A stretch of 64,000 nucleotides of DNA. It comes from Paracoccus luteus. GTDB lineage: Bacteria; Pseudomonadota; Alphaproteobacteria; Rhodobacterales; Rhodobacteraceae. Positions 15,882 to 24,338 of this stretch are shown one piece after another. The stretch lies in assembly GCF_004522155.1 (NCBI RefSeq), contig NZ_SDEA01000007.1:89153-153152 (forward strand), written 5' to 3'. How positions within the stretch are numbered: the first letter of the stretch is position 1; each line of letters opens with the position of its first letter. The notes beneath the pieces are model-generated. The model saw only the letters and a list, made by a program, of their open reading frames with translations, was not told where the DNA came from and did no database searches. A program made the position numbers and the translations under genes.

Positions 15882-16862
15882 GTGGACGGCACCGTAAAGA
15901 ACCATCGCGCGGCAGATCCGCAACCGGGGCGTCCTGCGCCGGCCGCCGCCGCGCAGGCTGTCCCGTCCCATCCGGCAGCGGATAGGACCGACGTGGCCGG
16001 GGGTGACGCGGGCCGCGGCGGGACGGACCGGCGCGGGACCGAACAGGACGGGGCGGATCAGCGCCCGACCGCGCGCGCCCTGCCCTCCGGCACGCCGCGG
16101 ACGCTGGCGCCCGCACGCGCCGCCGCGCCGCCCGATTCCGCCGGGGCGCCGGGCGCCGCGGCCCTGCACGCGACGGGGGCGCATGGACCCGACGGCGACG
16201 CGTGGGCCACGCTGTCCCCGCTGCCTTGGCCCCACGCCGCGGACCTGCGGCGGCGGCTGGCCGGCGGCCCGCAGGCGCACCGCGGCCTTGCCTCGACCCA
16301 CCCCTATGACGTGCTGCGGACGCGGGCGCTGTATGCGCTTGCGGACGCGGGCTGGACGCGGCTTGGCGTCGCGCAGTCCAGCCCCGGCCCGGCCTCGGCC
16401 GCGACCGCGCTGAACCTGGCGCTGGCCGCCGCGCGGCGGCCGGACCAGCGGGTCGCGCTGGTGGACCTGGACCTGGAACGCCGGCCCGTGCTTGGCCTGC
16501 TGGGCCAGACCGTGGCCGCGCCGGATGGCGCGACCCGCAGCAGCCGGTCGCGGCTGCAGGCGAACCTCGCGATCCTCAGCTTTGCCTCGGCGCCCGGACG
16601 CGGGTCCGAGACGCTGCTGGCGCCGCAGTTCCACCGCCATGTCACCGACCTGCTGGCCGGGCTGGCGCCCGATCTGGTGGTCGTCCACGTCCCGCCCATC
16701 CTGGCCGGCGACGCCGGGATCGCCGCGATCGAGATGGTGGACACCGTGCTGGTCGCCGTCGACGGCACCCAGGACACCGCGGCGACCGTGCGCGGCGCCG
16801 AACGGCTGGTCGCCGCGCGGCGGCCGGTGCTGGGCCTGTTTCTCTACGATGCCGAGGGCTGA
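15882..16862 (+). CDS. degenerate CpsD/BY-kinase-like P-loop protein
   Basis: The 326-residue product resembles the cytoplasmic kinase half of Wzc/ExoP proteins, but its nucleotide site looks dead. The Walker-A position reads SSPGPASAATALNLALA, with no Gly-Lys-Ser/Thr. Walker A' is kept as VALVDLDLERRPVLGLLG, while the Walker-B position reads LVVVHVPPILAGDAG with His in place of the usual Asp. There is no Tyr-rich tail. The first 125 residues are a Pro/Ala-rich linker. Start GTG 15882 follows GGGGA. The stop abuts the ATG of the co-polymerase gene, its natural partner. It probably works as a structural regulator of chain length and not as a kinase. Clear relationship, inferred loss of activity. 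Confidence 0.7.
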   Translation: MDGTVKNHRAADPQPGRPAPAAAAQAVPSHPAADRTDVAGGDAGRGGTDRRGTEQDGADQRPTARALPSGTPRTLAPARAAAPPDSAGAPGAAALHATGAHGPDGDAWATLSPLPWPHAADLRRRLAGGPQAHRGLASTHPYDVLRTRALYALADAGWTRLGVAQSSPGPASAATALNLALAAARRPDQRVALVDLDLERRPVLGLLGQTVAAPDGATRSSRSRLQANLAILSFASAPGRGSETLLAPQFHRHVTDLLAGLAPDLVVVHVPPILAGDAGIAAIEMVDTVLVAVDGTQDTAATVRGAERLVAARRPVLGLFLYDAEG

Positions 16863-18329
16863 ATGGGACCGATCGTCGGACTGCGCGAACTGATTTCCAT
16901 GCTGGTGCGCCGCGCGCCCCTGATCGCGGTCGTGCTGGCGGTGGGCATCGTCGCCACGCTGACCCACGCGACCTCGCTGCCGCGCACCTATCAGGCGATC
17001 ACGGCGATCCAGCTGCAGCCGTCCGCCATGCAGGCGGCGGGGCTGGGCACCCAGACCGCCGACGCGCCGGCGCGGCTGCGGCTGATCGAACAGCGCGTGA
17101 TGACGCGGCGCAACGTGATGGAGATGATCGCCCGCCATCACCTGTTCGAGGATACGCCCCAGATGACCGACGCCGACCGGCTGTGGCGGTTCCGGCAGGA
17201 CATGCGCATCGACCTGATCCCGTCGGCGGGCGGCGTGCCGGGCCCGGACGGCGGCGTCTCGGCGCTGATGGTGACGGCCAACGCCGGTTCCGCGCCCGTC
17301 GCCGCGGCGCTGGCCAACGACATCGCCGACCAGATCGTGGCGGGCAACCGCGACGTGATCGTGCGCCGTCTGGGCGACCTGGTGTCGGCCCTCAACGACG
17401 AGGATCAGCGCCTGCTGGCGCAGGTCAACGCCGTGCAGGACGACGTGGACGCCGTGCGCCGCAGCGAGATGGACGCCCTGCCCGAGAACCAGGAACTGCT
17501 GCAGACCGAACTGACCACCCTGCAGGGCCAGCGCGTGGCCACCACCCGCAGCATCCAGGCGCTGGAGCGTGAGCGCCTGACGATCGAGGTCAGCGACGGC
17601 GGCCCCGAAGGCGGCACGACCACGGTGTCGCTGTCCGAACAGATCGGGCGGCTGCGCGTGGATCTGGCGCAGGCCCGCCGACGGCTGGGCGACAACCACC
17701 CCGAGGTGCAGCGCCTGCAGGACAGCATCGCCGAACTGCAGCGGGGCGGGGCCAGCAACCTGTCGCCCGGCCTTCAGCGGCAGGTCGCGCTGATCGACGA
17801 ACAGCTGACCACGATGGAGGATGAGCGCACGGCGCTGGATGCCCGGCTGGCCGACATCGACCGCGCCATCGCCCGCATGCCCGACGTGGCGCAGCGGCTG
17901 GACGTGCTGAACCGGCAGCTGCGCGGGCTGGAAACCCAGCGCGACGCCGTGGCCGCGCGGCTGGCCGCGGCCCGGCTGGACCAGGGCCTCATCTCGGACG
18001 AACACGGCGAGCGCATGGTGATCCTGGAACGCGCCGCCGTGCCCGAGCGGCCGCAGTCGTCCAACCGCCGCCGGGTGGCGGTGCTGGGCGTCGCCGCGAC
18101 CGGCGGCGCGGCGCTGCTGCTGGCGCTGCTGCTGGAGTTCTCGCGCCCGATCCTGCGCACCCCGCGCCAGCTGGAAAAGGCCCTGGGCACCGGCGCCATC
18201 GCCGTGTCCCGCCGCCTGCCCACCCCGGCGGAACGGGCCGCGGGGCTGGCGCGGCTTGCCCTGACCGTCGCCGTCCTTGCCGCGGGCGCGTGGTATTCGT
18301 GGCGTCTGGTCGTCCCGCCCGTGGCATGA
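16863..18329 (+). CDS. polysaccharide co-polymerase (Wzz/ExoP N-terminal type)
   Basis: The 488-residue inner-membrane protein has one N-terminal helix (about 19-37) and a long periplasmic region rich in coiled coil (about 160-400, with many heptads such as QRLLAQVNAVQDDVDAVRR). The C-terminal membrane segments are at about 415-435 and 463-482. The PERPQSSNRRR sequence before the second helix is the Pro-rich segment typical of Wzz. Such proteins set polymer length and bridge to the outer-membrane exporter. The kinase domain is a separate gene directly upstream and is degenerate. Its TGA overlaps the next ATG by 4 bp. Confidence 0.85.
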   Translation: MGPIVGLRELISMLVRRAPLIAVVLAVGIVATLTHATSLPRTYQAITAIQLQPSAMQAAGLGTQTADAPARLRLIEQRVMTRRNVMEMIARHHLFEDTPQMTDADRLWRFRQDMRIDLIPSAGGVPGPDGGVSALMVTANAGSAPVAAALANDIADQIVAGNRDVIVRRLGDLVSALNDEDQRLLAQVNAVQDDVDAVRRSEMDALPENQELLQTELTTLQGQRVATTRSIQALERERLTIEVSDGGPEGGTTTVSLSEQIGRLRVDLAQARRRLGDNHPEVQRLQDSIAELQRGGASNLSPGLQRQVALIDEQLTTMEDERTALDARLADIDRAIARMPDVAQRLDVLNRQLRGLETQRDAVAARLAAARLDQGLISDEHGERMVILERAAVPERPQSSNRRRVAVLGVAATGGAALLLALLLEFSRPILRTPRQLEKALGTGAIAVSRRLPTPAERAAGLARLALTVAVLAAGAWYSWRLVVPPVA

Positions 18330-19486
18330 TCGTCCCGCGCGCGATCCCGGACTTTGCGGCCCGGCCTGCCGCGCGGGGACGCGGGGGGATCGCGATCCGG
18401 CTCGCGCTGGCGCTGGCAGTGGCCCTGCCATCTGCGGCCCGCGCCCAGGCGGCGCGGCATGAGGGCTGGACCGAGGCGCCGATGCGCATCCAGGGCCGGG
18501 TCGCCGCGCGGGACGGCAAGCTGCTGCACCAGTGGCCCGCCATCCGGGCCGAGGCAGAGTTCGCCGGCCCCGCCGCCGCGCTGGCCCTGACCGACAGCCC
18601 GGCGCGCTATCGCGTGACCATCGACGGCGGCGGCCCGGCCCCTCGCGTGGTCACGCTGGACCGCCCCGCCACCGGCACCCTTGACCTCGACGCCCCCGGC
18701 CCCGGCCCCCACCGCCTCCTGATCGAGACGCTGGGCGAGACGCCCGGCGAACCCGGCGTCCTGCCGCGCCTGCTGGTGCCCGACGCGGCCGCCGTCCGCC
18801 CGCCACCGCCACCGCCGCCGCGCCGGATCGAGGTCATCGGCGATTCCGACAGCACCGGCCACGGCATCCTGCACGACGGCCGCGACTGCGATGCCGCCAC
18901 GACCGAGGCGTCGAGCGACAGCACCGCCGCCTGGCCCGCGCAACTGGCGCGCACGCTGGGGGCCGACCTGCGGCTGCACGCCGCGACCGGCGTGGGCCTG
19001 ATCCGCAACTATGGCGGCGCGGCGCCCGACCGCACCATGCCCGCGATCTATCCGCGCACGCTGTGGGCGGACACGGTCGCGCCGCCGGACCCCGCCGACG
19101 CGTGGCGGCCGCAGCTGATCGTGGTGGCGATCGGGTCCAACGACTTCGCCTCGCCCCTGCAACCGGACGAGCGGTGGGACGGCCCCCGCGCCATCGCCCG
19201 CGACTTTGCCCCGGCGCTGGCGGATTTCCTGGCCGGTCTGCGCGACCGCGCGCCGGATGCCGCGATCCTGCTGGCGGTCTGGCCGGAATACGGGCGCCCC
19301 TATATGCGCGCCCACCGCGCCGCGCTGGACCTGCGGGAAGACGCGGGCGACGACGCCGTGGCGCTGGTCAGCCTGCCGCGCATGGACAAGACCGCCTGCG
19401 GCTGGCACCCGTCCGCGGCCGACCACGCCGCCATCTCGGCCACGATTGCCGCCTATCTGGCCGCGGCGCCGCCGCCCTTTCCCTGA
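18326..19486 (+). CDS. secreted CE2-like SGNH carbohydrate esterase
   Basis: The 386-residue product begins with a cleavable or anchor-type signal (hydrophobic stretch about 25-37, ending SAARA). A beta-rich domain follows (about 45-160), then a polyproline linker, then an SGNH domain with IEVIGDSDSTGHG, VVAIGSNDF and a final GWHPSAADHA supplying Asp/His-type residues. A beta-sandwich followed by an SGNH domain is the layout of CE2 acetyl-esterases. It probably removes acetyl groups from the polymer in the periplasm or outside. The ATG at 18326 overlaps the co-polymerase stop (ATGA), which selects it over the ATG at 18290. Confidence 0.75.
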   Translation: MIVPRAIPDFAARPAARGRGGIAIRLALALAVALPSAARAQAARHEGWTEAPMRIQGRVAARDGKLLHQWPAIRAEAEFAGPAAALALTDSPARYRVTIDGGGPAPRVVTLDRPATGTLDLDAPGPGPHRLLIETLGETPGEPGVLPRLLVPDAAAVRPPPPPPPRRIEVIGDSDSTGHGILHDGRDCDAATTEASSDSTAAWPAQLARTLGADLRLHAATGVGLIRNYGGAAPDRTMPAIYPRTLWADTVAPPDPADAWRPQLIVVAIGSNDFASPLQPDERWDGPRAIARDFAPALADFLAGLRDRAPDAAILLAVWPEYGRPYMRAHRAALDLREDAGDDAVALVSLPRMDKTACGWHPSAADHAAISATIAAYLAAAPPPFP

Positions 19487-19587
19487 TGCGGCGCGGACCG
19501 GACCGTCGCAGGCTTTGCACCGGGCTTAGCATTCGACAAAAGCGTCCGCCGCCACCATACTGGCCCCGACAGGCAGGAGGACGCTGC

Positions 19588-20640
19588 GTGATTTCATTCC
19601 GTCCCGGGTTGAACGCATTGCGGTCCAGGCTGGGCCGGCCGGTCCCCGACATCGCCGCGATGGCCGAGATCACCGCCGTCGAACCCGGCGGCGATCTGGC
19701 CGTGCCCCCGGTCCTGTGCCTGCCCGGCATGCTGGACCGGATGCGCGGGACCGAGTTCGCCTCCGCCGCCGAGGTCACGCAGCATTTCACCGGCGGGTTC
19801 GATTCGCCCCAGCCGCCGACGCTGGCAATGCGGCTGACCGACGTCGATCTGGTCGGCGGCGTGCTGTATGCCGGGGCCGCGGCGCGGCACCTGCAGGCGC
19901 AGCGCGGCCACCCGGCATGGCACCGCGCGCCGCCCGACGCCGGGCGGGCGACGCTGTTCGAAAGCTGGATCGGCAACACCTATTTCGGCAACTGGCTGGC
20001 CGAGGATTGCGTGACCTGGCTTTTGGCCGAACGCGTGGCCGACAGCCCCATCGTCACCACCCGGCCCCCGCCCGTGGGGCATATGTCCGATTACCAGTCG
20101 CGGCTGGGCATGGACCCCGCCCACCTGACCACCGGCCGGTTCGACGAAATGGTCCTGTTCGACGACCACGGCGCCAACCCCGGCCAGCAGGCCCGCGCCG
20201 CCGAACAGCGCCGCCGGCTGATCGCGGGGTTCGACGCGACCCCGCATCCGGGCGTGTTCGTCCTGCGCGGCACGACCGGCATGCAGCGCATCCTGGCCGA
20301 CGAACAGGCGCTGGCCGACCGGTTGGCCCGCGAACGCGGCGTCACCATCCTGGACCCCCGGCGCGACGATGCGGCGACGATCATCGCCGCCTGCGCGGGC
20401 GCCCGGATCGCCATCGGCAACGAAGGCAGCCAGCTGGCCCACGCCCTGGTCGCGATGGCGCCCGGCACCGGGCTGCTGACGATCCACCCGCCCGACCGGG
20501 TGAACGGCGGGCTGAAGCTGATGACGGACCGGCGGTTGCAGGATTACGGCATCCTGATCGGCACCGGCTCGGCCCGGCATTTCGCGGTGGACGGCGACGA
20601 GCTGATGGCGACCTTCGATCTGATGGCCGAGGCAGCATGA
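19588..20640 (+). CDS. glycosyltransferase family 61 (DUF563-like)
   Basis: The 350-residue product resembles the GT61/DUF563 capsule glycosyltransferases. Visible are SWIGNTYFGNWLAEDCV near 125, a FVLRGTTGMQRIL block near 228 and the donor-side IAIGNEGSQLAHALVAMAPGT near 270-290. The start is GTG at 19588, preceded by AGGAGG at good spacing; the reading frame extends further upstream without a better site. A 100-bp gap separates it from the esterase gene. The TGA overlaps the next ATG, so it is coupled to the acetyltransferase. Confidence 0.75.
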   Translation: MISFRPGLNALRSRLGRPVPDIAAMAEITAVEPGGDLAVPPVLCLPGMLDRMRGTEFASAAEVTQHFTGGFDSPQPPTLAMRLTDVDLVGGVLYAGAAARHLQAQRGHPAWHRAPPDAGRATLFESWIGNTYFGNWLAEDCVTWLLAERVADSPIVTTRPPPVGHMSDYQSRLGMDPAHLTTGRFDEMVLFDDHGANPGQQARAAEQRRRLIAGFDATPHPGVFVLRGTTGMQRILADEQALADRLARERGVTILDPRRDDAATIIAACAGARIAIGNEGSQLAHALVAMAPGTGLLTIHPPDRVNGGLKLMTDRRLQDYGILIGTGSARHFAVDGDELMATFDLMAEAA

Positions 20641-21242
20641 ACGACACAGGCCCGATCCACGACACAGCCCCCCTGCGGCCCGGCGCCGCGCCGCCCTATC
20701 GCCCGCTGCCCGACCTGTCCGACCTGCGCGCGGCGATCCGTGGCGACTGGGTCGTGCATGGCCGCCGCCTGTCAGAGCCCGCGTTCCTGGCGATGGCGAC
20801 GTTCCGTTACGGCCAGTGGGCGATCTCGCGCCGGGGGCGCTGGTCGCGCGCCATCGCGGGTAAGACCTATGGGCTGTTGAACTTTTTCGTGGCCCCCTGG
20901 ACGCGAGTGTTCCTGCCGCCGCAGACCCGCATCGGGCGCGACCTGCACATCGTCCATTGCGAAGGCTCGATCTCGATCCACCCGGACGCGGTGATCGGGG
21001 ACCGGCTGGGGATCATGCACAACACCACCATCGGCACCAACATGGGACCGGGCGCGCCGGTGATCGGGGACGACGTGTTCATCGGCGTGAACTCGTGCGT
21101 GCTGGGGGCCGTCCGCATCGGGGACCGGGTCCGCATCGGGGCGAACACCGCCGTCACGACCGACGTGCCCGACGACTGCATCGCGGTCGGATCGCCCGCG
21201 CGCATCATGCCGCGGCTTGGCCCGCTGAGCCGGGGGTCGTGA
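20637..21242 (+). CDS. serine-acetyltransferase-like hexapeptide acyltransferase
   Basis: The 201-residue product is a left-handed beta-helix acyltransferase. After an N-terminal helical part come hexapeptide turns: TRIGRDLHIVHCEGSISIHP, GIMHNTTIGTN, PVIGDDVFIGVNSCVLG, RIGDRVRIGANTAV, and the closing VGSPARIM. It resembles CysE-type acetyltransferases of polysaccharide loci (EpsC, WcaB). The ATG at 20637 overlaps the GT61 stop by 4 bp. It probably acetylates a sugar or amino acid precursor from acetyl-CoA, or takes an acyl group from the nearby carrier protein. Confidence 0.82.
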   Translation: MNDTGPIHDTAPLRPGAAPPYRPLPDLSDLRAAIRGDWVVHGRRLSEPAFLAMATFRYGQWAISRRGRWSRAIAGKTYGLLNFFVAPWTRVFLPPQTRIGRDLHIVHCEGSISIHPDAVIGDRLGIMHNTTIGTNMGPGAPVIGDDVFIGVNSCVLGAVRIGDRVRIGANTAVTTDVPDDCIAVGSPARIMPRLGPLSRGS

Positions 21243-21244
21243 CG

Positions 21245-22756
21245 ATGACGCCGCTTGCAATGACGCTGCACGACCTGCTGGCCGACAACCTGCCCGACCG
21301 CGCCGACGCCCCCGCCATCGTGGAACCCGACCGCACCGTCACCTATGCCGCGCTGATGGACGAGGCGGCGGGCGTCGCGGGCTGGCTGGCCGCGCAGGGC
21401 GTGGCGCGGGGCGACCGGGTGATCGTGCATCTGCGCAAATCCGCCTCCGAGGTGGCGGCGATGATGGGCGCGGCGCGCATCGGCGCGGTGGTGGTCAACG
21501 TCAACGCCCAGTGGACGGCCGAACAGCTGGCCTATGTCATCGCCGACAGCCGGGCGGCGGCGGTGCTGACCGGCCCCGTGCCCGCAGGGCGGCTGGGCGA
21601 GGGTGCCCCGCCGGTGCTGGTCCGCGGCGCGCAGGGCTGGGCCGACGCCGGGCCGCCGCCGCCGGTCGCGCCGGTGCTGGACAGCGATCTGGCGATGATC
21701 CTTTACACCTCGGGGTCCACCGGGCAGCCCAAGGGCGTGATGCTGACGCACCACAACGTCCTGACCGGGGCGCGGGCCGTCGCGCGATACCTGGGGCTCG
21801 GCCCCGACGACCGGCTGGTCAGCGTCCTGCCCTATAGTTTCGATTACGGGCTGAACCAGCTGACGACGATGCTGCTGCTGGGCGGCACGGTCATCCACCA
21901 GCCCGTGCCGATGCCGGCCGAGATCGTGGCCGCGATCAACCGCCACGGCGCGACCGGCCTTGCCTGCGTGCCGCCGCTGTGGGGACAGGTGGTGCGCCAT
22001 CTGGCCGACAATCCGACGCCGATGCCCACGCTGCGGCGGGTGACCAACACCGGCGGCAAGATCCCCGATCCGATTCTGGCGCTGATGCCGCAGGTCTTCC
22101 CCGGCGTGGCGATCCACCTGATGTATGGCCTGACCGAGGCGTTCCGGTCCACCCACCTGCCCCCCCATCTGTTCGCCACCAAGGCCGGCGCCATCGGCCG
22201 CGCCATTCCCGGCGCAGATGTCCGCGTGCTGCGCCCCGACGGGACGCTGGCGGGGCCGGGCGAGGACGGCGAGCTGATCCACGCAGGGCCGCTGGTCAGC
22301 CTCGGCTATTGGGGCAAGCCCGAACAGACGGCCGAAAAGTTCCGCCCCTGCCCCGCGCTGGGGGGCGTCCGCGTCGTCCATTCCGGCGACACGGTGCGGA
22401 TGGACGCGGACGGCGATTTGTGGTTCGTCGGCCGCCGCGACGCGATGATCAAGACGATGGGGTTCCGCCTGTCCCCCGAAGAGGTCGAGGAACACGCCTA
22501 TGCCAGCGGCCTTGTCGCCGACGCGGTCGCCTGGGGGGTCGAGGATGACACGATGGGCCAGGCCGTGCATCTGGCCGTCGCTCCGCGGGACGGTTTTTTG
22601 GAACCGGCGCTGATCGACCACTTTCGCGCGCGGGCCGCACACTACATGATGCCCCGGCGCATTCACGCGTGGGACGGGCCGATGCCCCGGATCTCCAGCG
22701 GCAAGCTGGACCGGAAAGCCGTCGCCGCCGCCTGCGCCGCCAAGGACGAGGCTTGA
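21245..22756 (+). CDS. AMP-forming acyl-CoA/acyl-ACP ligase, exosortase-associated type
   Basis: The 503-residue product is an ANL-superfamily adenylating enzyme. It has the P-loop-like ILYTSGSTGQPKGVMLTH (about 152-169), MYGLTEAFRST near 293, YWGKPEQTAEKF, the hinge-side DGDLWFVGRRDAMIKTMGFRLSP near 380-405, and the catalytic Lys of SSGKLDRKAV at the end. It activates a carboxylic acid as adenylate and passes it to CoA or to the carrier protein encoded next (start 1 bp after this stop). From memory, the ligase-ACP-PLP decarboxylase order is the accessory set named exosortase A system-associated. Here it stands in an exosortase E locus. The natural acid is unknown. Confidence 0.85.
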   Translation: MTPLAMTLHDLLADNLPDRADAPAIVEPDRTVTYAALMDEAAGVAGWLAAQGVARGDRVIVHLRKSASEVAAMMGAARIGAVVVNVNAQWTAEQLAYVIADSRAAAVLTGPVPAGRLGEGAPPVLVRGAQGWADAGPPPPVAPVLDSDLAMILYTSGSTGQPKGVMLTHHNVLTGARAVARYLGLGPDDRLVSVLPYSFDYGLNQLTTMLLLGGTVIHQPVPMPAEIVAAINRHGATGLACVPPLWGQVVRHLADNPTPMPTLRRVTNTGGKIPDPILALMPQVFPGVAIHLMYGLTEAFRSTHLPPHLFATKAGAIGRAIPGADVRVLRPDGTLAGPGEDGELIHAGPLVSLGYWGKPEQTAEKFRPCPALGGVRVVHSGDTVRMDADGDLWFVGRRDAMIKTMGFRLSPEEVEEHAYASGLVADAVAWGVEDDTMGQAVHLAVAPRDGFLEPALIDHFRARAAHYMMPRRIHAWDGPMPRISSGKLDRKAVAAACAAKDEA

Positions 22757-22757
22757 G

Positions 22758-22985
22758 ATGACCCGAGACGACCTGCTGTATTTCCTGCGCCGCGTGGCGG
22801 GCGACGACACGCTGGGGGCCGAAACGCCGCTGTTTTCCACCGGGCTGATCGATTCCATCGCGATGATGCAGGTCATCGGCTATCTTGAGGATCACGGCCA
22901 GGTCCGCATCGGGACCGAGGATGTGACGCTGGACAACCTGGACACCGCCGACCGGATGCTGGCCCTTGTCGCCGCCCGCCGCTGA
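22758..22985 (+). CDS. acyl carrier protein
   Basis: The 75-residue product has the four-helix carrier-protein layout, with the attachment serine in STGLIDSIAMMQVIGYLE (Ser about residue 33). It lies between an AMP ligase and a PLP decarboxylase, so it probably carries the activated acid between them. Conversion to the holo form needs a phosphopantetheinyl transferase, and one is encoded at 220-855. The TTG start of the next gene overlaps this gene by 20 bp. Confidence 0.88.
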   Translation: MTRDDLLYFLRRVAGDDTLGAETPLFSTGLIDSIAMMQVIGYLEDHGQVRIGTEDVTLDNLDTADRMLALVAARR

Positions 22986-24273
22986 CCTGCCGGGCGGCTG
23001 GTCGGGCGCGGCCGGCGCTGAAGGCGACCTGTGGGCCGACGATCTGGCCCCGCCCGACGACGCGATCCTGACACGGGCGGCGGCCGCCGGCACGCCGCTT
23101 TACCTTTACGACCTGCGCCGCGTCGCCGCGCGCGCGGCGCGGCTGCGGACGGCGTTCCGCGGGCGTCTTGGCCTCAGCTTTGCGGTCAAGGCCAACCCGA
23201 ACCCGACGCTGCTGCGCGCGCTGGCGGACATGGTGGACACGCTGGACGTGTCGTCGGGGGGCGAGCTGGCGCAGGCCGCCGCGGCGGGCTGGGACGCGGG
23301 CCGCACCAGCTTTACCGGCCCCGCCAAGCGCGCGCCCGAGATCGGGGCCGCGCTGGCCGCCGGTCTGGGCGAGCTGGTGGTGGAATCGCTGGCCGAGGCG
23401 CGGATGGCCGATGCCGCCGCGGCTGGGCTGGGCCTGCGGCAGAAGGTGGTCGCGCGGATCGCGCCGGACCGGGTGCCCAAGGGCTTTGGCGACCAGATGG
23501 CGGGCCGCCCCAGCCCCTTTGGCATCGACGCCGAGGAGGCGGCGGACACGCTGGCGCAGATCGCGGCGCTGCGCAATCTGCGGCTGGCGGGGCTGCATTT
23601 CTATTCCGGCACGCAATGCCTGCGCGCCGATGCGGTCGTGGAAAACTGGCGCATCTTCATCGGGCTGGCGCGCGACCTCGCGCCCATGTGCGCGGACGGC
23701 CCGTTGCGGCTGATCCTGGGGGCGGGGCTGGGCATCCCCTATCATCTGACCGACACGCCCCTGGACCTGCAGGCGATCGCCGACGACATCGCCCCCGACC
23801 TGGACGCGCTGGCGGCCGAGGGGCGGTTCGCGCGCCCGCTGCTGGAACTGGGGCGCTATCTGGTCGGGCCTGCGGGGTGGTTCCTGACCCGCGTGGTGGC
23901 CGTCAAGCAGTCGCGCGGACAGCGGATCGCGCTGTGCGACGGGGGCATGAACGCGCATCTGGCGGCCAGCGGGCATTTCGGGATGGTCATCCACCGCAAC
24001 TATCGCCTGCATCTGGTCGGCGGCGCCGGAGAGGTCGAGCCGGTGAACCTGACCGGGCCGCTCTGCACCTCGATCGACCGGCTGGCGCAGGGGGCGATGC
24101 TGCCGCGCGTCGAACCCGGCGCGCTGATCGCCATCCACATGAGCGGGGCCTATGGCCCGACGACCAGCCCGGTGAACTTTATCAGCCACCCGATCCCGCG
24201 CGAGGCGGTGGTCGACGCCGAGGGGCGGATCGTTGCGGCCGACTGGCTGCCGCAGCGCGCGGGGGTCGAGTAG
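22966..24273 (+). CDS. PLP-dependent fold-III decarboxylase, exosortase-associated type
   Basis: The 435-residue product is a fold-type III PLP enzyme like diaminopimelate and ornithine decarboxylases. The PLP lysine is in LSFAVKANPNP (about residue 71). DVSSGGELAQA, GLHFYSG, a Gly-rich LGAGLGIPY and the late SGAYGPTTSPVNFI follow. The likely start is TTG at 22966, since no ATG or GTG lies between it and the conserved part; the ribosome site is weak, and coupling to the ACP gene is probable. The enzyme may decarboxylate an amino acid attached to the carrier protein. A hairpin at 24274-24295 follows the stop. Confidence 0.84.
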   Translation: MSPPAADLPGGWSGAAGAEGDLWADDLAPPDDAILTRAAAAGTPLYLYDLRRVAARAARLRTAFRGRLGLSFAVKANPNPTLLRALADMVDTLDVSSGGELAQAAAAGWDAGRTSFTGPAKRAPEIGAALAAGLGELVVESLAEARMADAAAAGLGLRQKVVARIAPDRVPKGFGDQMAGRPSPFGIDAEEAADTLAQIAALRNLRLAGLHFYSGTQCLRADAVVENWRIFIGLARDLAPMCADGPLRLILGAGLGIPYHLTDTPLDLQAIADDIAPDLDALAAEGRFARPLLELGRYLVGPAGWFLTRVVAVKQSRGQRIALCDGGMNAHLAASGHFGMVIHRNYRLHLVGGAGEVEPVNLTGPLCTSIDRLAQGAMLPRVEPGALIAIHMSGAYGPTTSPVNFISHPIPREAVVDAEGRIVAADWLPQRAGVE

Positions 24274-24295
24274 CCGCCGCGCAAGGCTGCGGCGG
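24274..24295. terminator. hairpin between convergent genes
   Basis: CCGCCGC (24274-24280) and GCGGCGG (24289-24295) form a 7-bp stem directly after the decarboxylase TAG, in the 65-bp gap before the convergent glycosyltransferase end. It has no T-run, so it is a weak terminator candidate. Confidence 0.35.
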
Positions 24296-24338
24296 TCAGG
24301 CCAAGGGTCGCCCGCCCGCCCCCGCATCCGGCCGCCGG

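Noticed and set aside
15318..18431. 1037-codon minus-strand ORF
   Set aside because: Antisense shadow of the P-loop protein and co-polymerase genes; Arg/Gly/His/Gln-rich composition typical of GC-rich antisense frames.
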